From NCBI GenBank assembly GCA_029247315.1, contig JAQWLM010000107.1, forward strand, positions 18,927 to 82,926: DNA of 64,000 nt. Reading direction: 5' to 3'. Position 1 is the stretch's first letter, and every line of letters begins with the position of its first letter. The position numbers and the translations under genes were made by a program. The notes beneath the pieces are model-generated. The model did no database searches and had not been told where the DNA came from. It saw nothing but the letters and a program-made list of their open reading frames with translations. Source of the DNA: AAA164-E04 sp014239995 (lineage in GTDB: Bacteria; Verrucomicrobiota; Verrucomicrobiia; Limisphaerales; AAA164-E04). This document shows, piece after piece, positions 42,201 through 50,604 of this stretch.

Positions 42201-43719
42201 TGCCCTCCGGAGAGGCAGCCACATACACAGGGTAATTTGCCGTTTCGGCTGGTGCGAAAAGGGTCGCATCAAAATCCTCAGGTACCACAACATCGGCAAG
42301 AACACGCGATGCTTCTTCATCACTCAAATTAGAGATCCTTGGTTCCACGTTACCTCCCTTGGCAAAGGAATCCTCACTGATGATTGTTTTATCCTCGGAA
42401 GGCTTGAATGCGTTATTCCCCACAATGGGATCAAGTGACTTGATACCATCGCCTAGTAAGGAAATTTCCCATAAACTGATCCAACCGCCACCTTGGGTGG
42501 AAAGACCATTTATCCTGAGATACTTCATTTCTGATGACTTGAATCTTGTCGTCGTGTCACCTTTCCGGGTATTGCCAGAGGCGTCGACAAGAAGATTCCA
42601 GGATTGGGCGTCCAGGGAACCTTCTAGAGTGTAACCATAGATGGTATGGGGGTTTTCCCACTTGATCTTCACCCCCCTGAGCACTTGAGGCTCTTGAAAG
42701 GCCAGTTGAAGCCATTGAGGTTGGCTGTTGTCGGAGGCACACCATCGCGTCTGCTCGGAGCCATCGATCGCCATCCAGGGCCATCTTTGATCCTGAGTCG
42801 TGCTGGCGCTCACCCTTACAGGAGTTCCAGGCTTGGCGGATGTCGACGATGCACTTATTTTCGCTACTGGTGCAGCGGTGGTATCCTTCATAAGGACCAC
42901 CGTGTGTTTCCCCGTATAGGGTGTGAGGTATGCCTCATCCAACTTTCCGCAGGTCCATAGCAGTCCGCGGGTTACGAGATCAAGATAGCGTGAATCTGCA
43001 ACCGTGACGTTGTTGTGCCCCAGACTGGTGCTGAAGCTACGGATCCCTTTTATTTTGTTGACCCAGGCAACGACGGCTTCAACGCTTTTCTGCTTCCCGT
43101 TCCTCTCCATGATCTGAACACCACTTGCAATAGGCTCCGCACCCATTATTTGGACATTGTTATAGAGCTCTTCCCTCTCGGTCGTCCAATCCTCCAGCGT
43201 CATTGAGATAGGATGATCCTTACTCTTGTAACGGATGTTAATGGGAAGCTGTGGACCATGCCCTGTTGATTGAAGTCCAAGGTGTTGAAACCAGGTGTCA
43301 TCGCCTGTTCTGAAACTGTGCATGGCGCAATGGAGATGCACTGATGGAATCTCCGCGTGGGGATGCATTAGATTCGCAATCACTTTAGGATCAGTAACTT
43401 CAGCGGCACATTCATCGTGAATCACTACATCATAACCGTCTGCCCAATGAGGATCATGATAGATGGACAAAGTAGGGTGAGTTGTTTGATCTTCTGTCCA
43501 CAACACGTCGACCCGAACATTGGCGCGGGCCTGAATTCCTTTGGATAAAATGGCATGCTGCTTTGCATAATCGTGGCAACACCCACCGGCTACAAGCAAG
43601 GCCTTCAGGGACGCGGTGGATGCTTGTGGCAAACTTTCCGCTTGCAAGCTTGCACAAGTCAGAACGCCACTTAAAAAATTTATGACCCTGTTAAGGGATG
43701 ATGATACCATGATCCCCAT
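39235..43719 (-). CDS. Giant PVC-type membrane-bound dehydrogenase/heme protein (ThuA, F5/8C, propeller, HEAT, cytochrome c)
   Basis: A 1494-residue exported protein, signal peptide about residues 1-28. Domains in order: ThuA/trehalose-utilisation-like (about 38-260, LKALLVAGGCCHDY, PSVHLHCAMHSF); F5/8-type carbohydrate-binding-like domain (about 300-430, DGSEQTRWCASDN, LRINGLSTQGGGWISLWEI); a sorbosone-dehydrogenase-like propeller (about 480-860, PVYVAASPEGNLYVSSDGNGSLG, LYLLHPPHISVFFDRDQDGVAED); HEAT-like helical repeats (about 870-1340); and a C-terminal PVC heme-binding domain with CASCH at 1368-1372. Such proteins, common and expanded in Planctomycetota and Verrucomicrobiota, are thought to oxidise sugars or related compounds outside the inner membrane and pass electrons to the attached heme. 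Starts at 43719 or 43710 are equally possible. Confidence 0.92.
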   Translation of the reverse strand: MGIMVSSSLNRVINFLSGVLTCASLQAESLPQASTASLKALLVAGGCCHDYAKQHAILSKGIQARANVRVDVLWTEDQTTHPTLSIYHDPHWADGYDVVIHDECAAEVTDPKVIANLMHPHAEIPSVHLHCAMHSFRTGDDTWFQHLGLQSTGHGPQLPINIRYKSKDHPISMTLEDWTTEREELYNNVQIMGAEPIASGVQIMERNGKQKSVEAVVAWVNKIKGIRSFSTSLGHNNVTVADSRYLDLVTRGLLWTCGKLDEAYLTPYTGKHTVVLMKDTTAAPVAKISASSTSAKPGTPVRVSASTTQDQRWPWMAIDGSEQTRWCASDNSQPQWLQLAFQEPQVLRGVKIKWENPHTIYGYTLEGSLDAQSWNLLVDASGNTRKGDTTTRFKSSEMKYLRINGLSTQGGGWISLWEISLLGDGIKSLDPIVGNNAFKPSEDKTIISEDSFAKGGNVEPRISNLSDEEASRVLADVVVPEDFDATLFAPAETANYPVYVAASPEGNLYVSSDGNGSLGRSPRRGRVLRLRDTDADGRADEVKQFIREIDSPRGLVWDHDRLYLLHPPHISVFFDRDQDGVAEDSQRLVSGIAFDFDQRPPDHTTNGLELGIDGWIYVAGGDFGFMDAVGSDGRHLQHRGGGVIRFRPDGSGLELFATGTRNILGTPMSPLLDLFARDNTNDGGGWDVRLHHFSGLEDHGYPSLYKHFSNEHVQPLADYGGGSGCGSVYIHEPGFPEAWRNAPFTCDWGRGATFRHSVVRQGATFVENAPPIPFIKVTRPTDADVDGMSRVYQASWKGPATFNWAGPSHGYIVRVTPRDYTPEPLPDYEHLEDDILVKSLESPSHVRVLQAQRTLLRRAPSDATRRALVSLALDPEKELRTRVAALYAITQRGVDSSQSSDVMRMVTPLLEVPLLQAFVFRALGDMGLDHLTRGKVGVVPPELFTSGLRSQDPRTRLEALIASTRQGNLGVADGMALSLGHEDAVIAHTAYRGLAQLEGFQACLRVLDTEASSEAQRAGAAMALMRMHRPEVVKALTERLADPDRVGVQRFLLSVLCRLYHREGEWKGESWGTRPDTRGPYYQLETWKYSESILATLHGSLAEASAEDAAWLIGEMNRNRIRSMKAMEKIIALATEDSTHVPAAVTQVASFQELPIKAVPILIAAAMDPAMPPHVSSHAVVGLARSQVEAALPAMVMAMGHLDGSTGTGKEKEAARRAFLGYPGLDGRHTHLERICVEHAGDPMAYWAHVGLLTLATRKGPELSSIRPEHRLIDEAWLDARRRVVFIKAAARMGNHYLDTRIRAALKDFDADVAKAAQNAARRLKIATGEKDSSPVIGSMETNAVLDSMDAFQGDVALGEAVFIRAGCASCHTVSQDQAPKGPYLGNIASTYRRGELAEAILMPNKTIAQGFASHAVVLHDGTELTGFVVSEAGDSVRLRDVLSQEHVILKSDIHERNILESSIMPGGLLEPFTMREFAGLLDYLQDLNANPAE

Positions 43720-44044
43720 AGTATGGTGCAGGAGTCAATATAGGTTCAAGTCGCGAAACACTGATTCCCTTGCGCAGAAGAGAACCATCATACGACTACG
43801 TAGAACTCTCGATTGAATACGGTTCCTGGGAGTTAAGTAATTTGCGGAACTGACTGATGCAGTGCAGAAAAGAGCTGTTCTTGTGGTAATCAGAACGACT
43901 CGAAATCCACAGGTGTTTTAGTTTGCAGTTTAAATAAAAAATGGTACTTTGATCAGTTTTAATAATCCATGATCACGTAGTGGGTTTAACAAAGTCGAGA
44001 CATGCTCCCAACGCATAGTACCGGACAGATGATGAACCAGTAAC
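43720..44044. other. Divergent intergenic region between the giant heme protein and the hybrid kinase
   Basis: About 325 bases separating divergent genes, so at least two promoters are expected. The part at about 43915-43990 is AT-rich (runs such as TTTAAATAAAAAATGG and TTTTAATAATCC). I could not place a confident -35/-10 pair, repeat or RNA. Confidence 0.45.
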
Positions 44045-46573
44045 ATGTCGAGAGAACCAACCATAAGCGGCAGCAAGCTTGAAACGCTCTTTCCGTTTCA
44101 CCTCCAATTGGACGCGCAACTACAAGTCACAGGATACGGACTGTCCCTTTGCAAATTGTTTTCCACAATCAAAAAGGCATGTCCATTACCATCTGACGTT
44201 CAATTGAAGACGCTCGAGGGTCACGCAATCCGAACCCTCGAGGCAAAGCACCTTGAAACCTATTTTCAATTACATGGTCCGATTGAAAACCTGAGGTTAA
44301 GAGGAACGTTTCACCAACTGGACGACGGATCGTTCTTTCTGGCAGCATTACCATGGATCGAGAACTCCGAGCCTTGGAAAAAGGTATTCGGCCTGGAAGA
44401 TGCATTTTCACCCCACAGTACTGAGCATCAAATTTTGGACCTTCATCGATCGTTGCTTTCATCACAGAAAGTGTCCGAGCAGCCACTGCTAGAGAAGGCG
44501 AACCCACCATTCTCAGAAAACGAGGAGACGCTTTCCATCACTCCGTCCCAGCTGTCAAAGATCACACTCCAGAAGCGTACGGAGGAACGTCTTCATTCTG
44601 CACGTCGCAGGGCTGAGGAATACAGTCGTGCGACCAATGAATATCTGGCCATTGTCAGCCACGAGATACGAACGCAGATGAACGGAATCATCGGGATGCT
44701 GCAATTTGTCATGGACACCCAGCTTGATGATCAACAGCGTAATTCCCTTTCGCTAATACGGGTCAGTTCCGAGTCATTGCTCAAGATTCTCAATGATGTA
44801 CTGGACCTCTCCAAAATCCAATCCGCACGGTATCGTCTCGAGCAATTACCATTCAACTTGAGGGATTTGACTGACGAAGTTGTCGGCATCATGTCCATTC
44901 TGGCCTGCAAGAAAGGTTTAGGATTGGAGGTTATCATCGATCCTCAACTGCCAAACCAGTATCAAGGAGATGCGGCTCGGCTCAGGCAAATCCTGATAAA
45001 TTTAATCAGTAATGCCATTAAATTTACAAGCATCGGTGACATCAGGGTATCCATCAACCGGTCCCAAGACAGTCATTTCCTTGAAAAGGGGATATGCTTC
45101 AAGGTCACGGATACCGGTAAGGGTATCCCCAATGAACAGATCGAAACAATTTTCAAGCCCTTTACACAAGTCAACCTTTCGGATAACCCGCCCAACTCGG
45201 GAACAGGCCTCGGGCTCTCTATCACGAAGCAATTGGTTGAATTAATGGGAGGCAACATATGCGTCAAATCCGAACTTGACCGTGGATCTGAGTTCCTGCT
45301 CAACATTCCCATCAAACCTGATCAACCCGATAACAGGGCAGGGTCATCCACTGAAAATTCCGGCTACAGTATCGTTTCAATCCTTAGTGACTTGGCGCGC
45401 GAATCGATGTGCAACCGCCTGCAGACAGTAGGGGTTCCCTGCAAAGCTTTTGAGCATGCGGGTGAGAGTCTTAAACATTTCAGGGAATCGATTGAATCTT
45501 CAAATCCTCCAAAGTATTTCGTCATCTGCGATGCCTCCTTCGGCAAGCTGACTCCAAGCGTGCTCGAAGGAATCATAGAGAAAGCAAGGCTGAACGATCC
45601 GTCCTTCCGCCTGATCGTCCTCGCCAATCCAACCTGTTCCAAACACGAGAGGTACTGGCAGGCGTTGACAGATTTGACACTTTACACTCCATTGACTTAC
45701 AAGGCAAGTTCCAGCATAGATACCCAAGCCCCTGCCAGATCTCCCAGAAATGAACCCAAGGCAAGCATTTCCAACAGGCCTCCCCAAGATTCAAATCTCT
45801 TCCCCACCGGATTCAGGGTTTTGTTAGCTGAGGACCACCCTATCAACCAGGAACACCTGACACTGCTCCTCAATAAAATGGGAATCACTCCGGAGTTGGC
45901 TCATAATGGCCAGGAAGTCCTGACGAAATGCCAACAGTCCTCTTATGATGTCGTCTTGATGGACTGCCAGATGCCGATTCTTGACGGTTTCGAGACCACC
46001 CGGAAAATTCGTGCCATGCAAGCTGCTGAGGAGATCCAAAACAACCCTTACATCATCGCCATCACCGCCTTTGCCCTTCAGGGAGATCGAGAAAAATGCC
46101 TTCAGGCAGGAATGGATGATTATGTTACCAAACCCATCTACGAGGAAAAGCTCCGCAAGGCCCTCGAAACCGTCATACAACCAGGAAAGCCTCATACGCG
46201 GGAATCCGTCGAACCTCCTCCTGAACAAAATACCCTTCCAAGCGACCCCAGAGAAGCCTTTCAAAGATTGTGCTCTGATTTGAATGACAAGGCGGCGTTA
46301 GCGGTGACCCAATCATTTGCAAAAATGCTACCGCAAAAGGAACAGGAATTACAGGAACTTCTGGATAACAAAGACTTTAAAAATCTGTCTCGCCTAGGGC
46401 ACAGCATGAAAAGTGTCAGTAAAATGAACGGATTGAATCGTCTGTCCGAATTAAATTACAAATTGGAACAATCCGCCGGCACAACCACAATCAAGGAGCT
46501 TAACCTGCTTGTTTCGGAGGTCATCCAGGAAATGAAAAAAGCAAAAAAAACACTGGAGACACTTCTCCCTTAG
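44045..46573 (+). CDS. Cytoplasmic hybrid histidine kinase with HNOBA-like N-terminal sensor
   Basis: An 842-residue soluble protein without membrane helices. The N-terminus (residues 15-140: LFPFHLQLDAQLQVTGYG, LRLRGTFHQLDDGSFFLAALPWI, GLEDAFSPHSTEHQILDLHR) resembles the PAS-like HNOBA domain that partners H-NOX heme sensors. Then a coiled coil, HisKA with His206 (SHEIRTQMNG), an ATPase domain (NAIKFT, DTGKGIP, GTGLGLSI), a weakly conserved receiver-like segment near 450-560 with a VICD core, a true receiver with phospho-Asp640 (LLAEDHP, LMDCQMPILDG) and a C-terminal HPt with His786 (LGHSMKS). A complete phosphorelay in one chain. No H-NOX protein is adjacent. It sits alone between two unrelated genes; output unknown. 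Confidence 0.88.
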   Translation: MSREPTISGSKLETLFPFHLQLDAQLQVTGYGLSLCKLFSTIKKACPLPSDVQLKTLEGHAIRTLEAKHLETYFQLHGPIENLRLRGTFHQLDDGSFFLAALPWIENSEPWKKVFGLEDAFSPHSTEHQILDLHRSLLSSQKVSEQPLLEKANPPFSENEETLSITPSQLSKITLQKRTEERLHSARRRAEEYSRATNEYLAIVSHEIRTQMNGIIGMLQFVMDTQLDDQQRNSLSLIRVSSESLLKILNDVLDLSKIQSARYRLEQLPFNLRDLTDEVVGIMSILACKKGLGLEVIIDPQLPNQYQGDAARLRQILINLISNAIKFTSIGDIRVSINRSQDSHFLEKGICFKVTDTGKGIPNEQIETIFKPFTQVNLSDNPPNSGTGLGLSITKQLVELMGGNICVKSELDRGSEFLLNIPIKPDQPDNRAGSSTENSGYSIVSILSDLARESMCNRLQTVGVPCKAFEHAGESLKHFRESIESSNPPKYFVICDASFGKLTPSVLEGIIEKARLNDPSFRLIVLANPTCSKHERYWQALTDLTLYTPLTYKASSSIDTQAPARSPRNEPKASISNRPPQDSNLFPTGFRVLLAEDHPINQEHLTLLLNKMGITPELAHNGQEVLTKCQQSSYDVVLMDCQMPILDGFETTRKIRAMQAAEEIQNNPYIIAITAFALQGDREKCLQAGMDDYVTKPIYEEKLRKALETVIQPGKPHTRESVEPPPEQNTLPSDPREAFQRLCSDLNDKAALAVTQSFAKMLPQKEQELQELLDNKDFKNLSRLGHSMKSVSKMNGLNRLSELNYKLEQSAGTTTIKELNLLVSEVIQEMKKAKKTLETLLP

Positions 46574-46616
46574 GTGATGCATTCCGACTGAAATCCCCTG
46601 CCCAAGGACAGCACTT

Positions 46617-49600
46617 TCACCTTTCAGTGTTCAAATCTGGATCTTTCTGGATCAACCATTCACGCTTTGAATCATCGGAGAACACTTCCTGTATCACACC
46701 GTCGGGCCACCGGACTTCCAGACCTATCATGAATTCCTGGCGGCCAAGTATCTGACGGGAGGCGTTCTGCGACCAGTATCCTTCACCAAGATGCCACTCC
46801 CTGGCTGGGCCTTTTCGACCATTTTCATAAATCAATCTGACCCGTGCGCCGATGGCGTGGGGATTCCCACCCCTTCCACGAAGACGTACCCCAACCCCAG
46901 GCTTACCTGCAACATTTTCATAGAGCTGTGTTCTGCCCCGGAAAGCACTCGCAGCAAAATCTGGGCGGCCGTCTTTGTTGAAATCCGCCACCGCTAATCC
47001 TCTTCCTTCACCTTGAAGAAGAATACCGCTTGTAACTGGATCCACGGGCATGAACTCACCCTCACCGTTACCAGTGAGTAACATCCCGTTACCTGCATCC
47101 TGACGGCTGTCGAGGGGGTTTACGTCAAAAAAGTTCTGGGATGCAACCAGGTCCTCGTTTCCGTCTCCATTAAAGTCACCTACACCCAGACCAAAAAGGG
47201 GGGATTGCTGCATGATGGATGGCAAAGGATGAAGTTTGAAAAAATCCCCGTGATTCAAAAAAAGCACCGAATCAAAAAAGCAAGCTTCCAAGCTTTGATA
47301 GGTGCCTGGCATGACTTTGATGACATCGCTGGTACCTACCCGTGAAAAGGTTTCGAAACTGGTGTAAGCCGATCTTATCCACGGGAGAACTTGTGATAAG
47401 GTTCCCCAGTCGCGCGTTGGCACTTGGCGGTTTGTGGCGGGATCCCGGTGTGATTCAATCATGGGAATGCCCCCGGGGCCCCTGGGACCTCCATAATAAA
47501 GTTGCAAGGGCTGAAAACTTGCATGGGCGTATTCATGGTTCCGTCCCCAGTTCCCGGCGACCAGGTCCATACGACCATCGCCATTGGCATCCATGGAAAC
47601 AAGGCTTGTCCACCATCCAGTCATGTCGTTCAGGAATTCCATCGTCATGGGTCCCCCCCGGGCTGAATCGGACTTGATGGCAGGGTTCCATTCGCGGAAT
47701 TGGCCGTCAAGGTTTTCGAACATACGAATAGAACCCCATTCACACGCAAGGATCAGGTCAGGCAAATGGCTCCCCACCATATCACTGAACAATGCAGAAC
47801 TGACCATACCGACATCTTCAAACAACCGGCTGCCTTCAGGGTCCTTTTCAAGGTGTCCGTTTTTATTACGATAAAGAAGGCCACTTGAAGGAGCAGGATA
47901 GCGTCCGGCCTTCATCCGGCCCCCAAGAAACAAATCCAGATCATCGTCCCCATCCAAATCTGCCATGACCATGGGGCCAGAACTGGAGAGACCATCACCG
48001 GCCACACGAAGGGTTGAGCCATCGAGCATGGAAAACTGATTGAAAGCCGCCGATTCAGGTTGGTTTTCCCGAAATCTGGATTGCCCCATCAACAGATGGA
48101 GTTGCCCTTGCCCTCCTTCCCAGGCCAGGATGGAAGTTTGAGCTTGCTCAAGAGCTTTTTCAAAGGCTTTTGCACGCTGACGAATGAATCCACCGCTTCC
48201 ATCATTGCGATAGACTCCGAGTCGGCTACCTTGACCACCTCCGATAAAAAGGTCGTCCCAGCCATCCCGGTTAAAGTCGAACCATGCCATTCCCGGGCCA
48301 TGACCGTTTTCCTTTCGAGGTTTCAATGCTTGCTGCATAAAGTCATCCAGCGACGTGTTCGCATGAAGATGATTCAAGCGCTCTGATACTTCTTTAAAAA
48401 AAGGCACGGGGTCGTCGAGTTTCTGCTTTTGCCTTGTCGATACCAGCGCTCCCTCCTCTTGCTGTTTTTGAACCCTGTAAACCCTGTTGGAAGGGACTTC
48501 CTTCAAAAGCCGTTGGGTTCCATCTGGCCATTCCACCATGATATTCACATGATCCCCGTTTTTTCTCACTGCAAAGGCACGCTGAAGATGATCGCTTGAG
48601 AGATATCTACCACCTGCAACGATGCGCTGTAGCTGACGCGGCAGCCCCGGCGCTTCCACACTTACAAGGGCACCGATCCCGTGCGTGTTATGCCCACTGT
48701 CACGCACCTGCACACTGACACGCGCTCCCTGCGCCTCATTGCGATAAAGGAGTGCATCCGCATTCAGGCAATTAACCACGACATCCATGTCTCCGTCATT
48801 ATCGAGGTCGGCCAGGGCCATGCCGTGGGAGACACGATGGGAGTCAAAACCCCAGGAAGCTCCAAGTTCCTCGAATGTTCCATCACCTCTATTTTTGAAG
48901 GCCATATTAGGGACCTCAAGAACAGGGAATTGGGCACGCAGTTCCAGCTGTTGAGGGTGTGTCAAGGTCGTCTCCTTCAATTGCCCATCAAGTCGCCGGG
49001 CCACGTCTGCATTTTGAGAGTCGCGCCAATGTCCCGTACTAACCAGGAGGTCTTCAAATCCATCAAGATCGACATCCAGGAAAATGGGGCACCACGACCA
49101 TTCCGAGGCCTCCACACCGCTGTAGCGAGCCTGTTCCCGGAAGGTCTTGTCCGAACGTTGAAGGAACAGGGTGTTTCGAGGCGATTGGGGCCTCCCGGCT
49201 CGCGCATCTCGAAACTGGGCAAATGCCACCCCATCCATCACTTGGACCATGCGTCGTTGATGGGATCTACTCAGCATATCAGCAACAAATAGATCAGGCA
49301 AAGCGTCTCGATCGACATCGGCAAAGTCCAATCCCATGGAAAACAAGCTGGTCTGGCGAAATATATTTGGATCGGCTGCCTTGAAGGAACCATTCCCAGA
49401 ATTGATCCAGATACGGTCCGGTGACTGAAAATCGTTACACACATACAGGTCCGGAGCATGATCCCCGTTGATGTCATAGAACATGGCTGACAAGCCCCAA
49501 TCATAAGGGATCTTGGAAGGACTGCCATCCGCCTCCAGAAAATGTCCATCATCCCATGCGACAGGTTCAAAATTGCCGTTCCCTTGATTTAAAAACAATT

Positions 49601-50375
49601 GATCCGGCTCCCCGTTTTCCAGGATTCCATTGGCACGGTCGAATGAAAACCGCCCCTTGATTCCGGGGCTGTCGGCAGCTTGCCCATTAAAGCTCACCAA
49701 GGTGTATTTCCCATCCACCAGACGAACGTCAAACTGTCCGTTGGGCATGTCACGAATCGTGTCATTACGATAATTAACCACGTAAAGGTCCAGCCATCCG
49801 TTGCCGTCTACATCAGCAATGGCCATGGAGGCACTTCCGTGTTGCCCTCCCAGTTGCCATTTGTTGGTGGCTTCCTGAAATTGCCCCAATCCATCATTCA
49901 GGAAAAGACGCACCCCACGACGATGACCTGAAATCAGGAGGTCCAGGCTGCCGTCTCCATTCACGTCGACCAAGGCGGCACCCGTGGAAGATTGATCCTC
50001 ACAGGCAACTCCACCATTCAGTTCCTTCCGCACAAAATTCCACTCTCCCTTGTTGATATAAAGTGCATTTGGACCATCGAGGGCGCAAAAGTAAAGATCA
50101 CACAACCCGTCTTGGTTCACATCTCCAGCCGCAACACCTGAACCGTTGAGTAACACCTGATTTGACAACCCGCGCTCACTGGCAAGGAGGTTTTGAAACC
50201 TTATCCCACTGGTATTGGGATCCAAGGATGTGAAAGCCTCCCCTTCGAACTTGGCAAACTGGATGGGAAAAGATTGATATCCCTGACCTGATTTCCACGC
50301 CACCTCCGGCTGAGCCCCATGAAGACAGGCATTTCCAAGGATCAAGCAAAGGATGCGACTGGGGAATGATGCCAT
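46617..50375 (-). CDS. Secreted FG-GAP/VCBS repeat protein with two ASPIC/UnbV domains (CRTAC1-like)
   Basis: A 1252-residue exported protein from the ATG at 50375, which begins a signal peptide (SFPSRILCLILGNACLHGAQP); the open frame runs 41 codons further upstream. Many calcium-binding-type FG-GAP/VCBS repeats are visible (DVNQDGLCDLYF, DVNGDGSLDLLI, DFNGDGNEDLVA). Two ASPIC/UnbV domains: one at about 545-630 (HGIGALVSVEAPGLPRQLQRIVAGGRYLSS) and one near the C-terminus (HAIGARVRLIYENGRKGPAREWHLGEGYWSQ), which suggests the protein is a tandem duplication of the usual CRTAC1 unit. Function of this group is unknown; adhesion or polysaccharide binding is usually suggested. Divergent from a shorter family member. 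Confidence 0.9.
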   Translation of the reverse strand: MASFPSRILCLILGNACLHGAQPEVAWKSGQGYQSFPIQFAKFEGEAFTSLDPNTSGIRFQNLLASERGLSNQVLLNGSGVAAGDVNQDGLCDLYFCALDGPNALYINKGEWNFVRKELNGGVACEDQSSTGAALVDVNGDGSLDLLISGHRRGVRLFLNDGLGQFQEATNKWQLGGQHGSASMAIADVDGNGWLDLYVVNYRNDTIRDMPNGQFDVRLVDGKYTLVSFNGQAADSPGIKGRFSFDRANGILENGEPDQLFLNQGNGNFEPVAWDDGHFLEADGSPSKIPYDWGLSAMFYDINGDHAPDLYVCNDFQSPDRIWINSGNGSFKAADPNIFRQTSLFSMGLDFADVDRDALPDLFVADMLSRSHQRRMVQVMDGVAFAQFRDARAGRPQSPRNTLFLQRSDKTFREQARYSGVEASEWSWCPIFLDVDLDGFEDLLVSTGHWRDSQNADVARRLDGQLKETTLTHPQQLELRAQFPVLEVPNMAFKNRGDGTFEELGASWGFDSHRVSHGMALADLDNDGDMDVVVNCLNADALLYRNEAQGARVSVQVRDSGHNTHGIGALVSVEAPGLPRQLQRIVAGGRYLSSDHLQRAFAVRKNGDHVNIMVEWPDGTQRLLKEVPSNRVYRVQKQQEEGALVSTRQKQKLDDPVPFFKEVSERLNHLHANTSLDDFMQQALKPRKENGHGPGMAWFDFNRDGWDDLFIGGGQGSRLGVYRNDGSGGFIRQRAKAFEKALEQAQTSILAWEGGQGQLHLLMGQSRFRENQPESAAFNQFSMLDGSTLRVAGDGLSSSGPMVMADLDGDDDLDLFLGGRMKAGRYPAPSSGLLYRNKNGHLEKDPEGSRLFEDVGMVSSALFSDMVGSHLPDLILACEWGSIRMFENLDGQFREWNPAIKSDSARGGPMTMEFLNDMTGWWTSLVSMDANGDGRMDLVAGNWGRNHEYAHASFQPLQLYYGGPRGPGGIPMIESHRDPATNRQVPTRDWGTLSQVLPWIRSAYTSFETFSRVGTSDVIKVMPGTYQSLEACFFDSVLFLNHGDFFKLHPLPSIMQQSPLFGLGVGDFNGDGNEDLVASQNFFDVNPLDSRQDAGNGMLLTGNGEGEFMPVDPVTSGILLQGEGRGLAVADFNKDGRPDFAASAFRGRTQLYENVAGKPGVGVRLRGRGGNPHAIGARVRLIYENGRKGPAREWHLGEGYWSQNASRQILGRQEFMIGLEVRWPDGVIQEVFSDDSKREWLIQKDPDLNTER

Positions 50376-50604
50376 GTCTTGATTATAAGTTTCATCCCCC
50401 CCGGTCATCGAGAAAAAATAACACAGGAATACAAATCCTCCTGAATCCGCTGACTCAAGGCTCGACGCGAATCGAGCATCGGTGTTCAATGACACCATGT
50501 ACAGAGCAGGAGCATACCCTCGATCCTACATTCATCACCCAACGAATCCCCTTCCAATCCTTCATCGGATTCTCAACACCACACAAGCACTGACAAGCAC
50601 ATGC

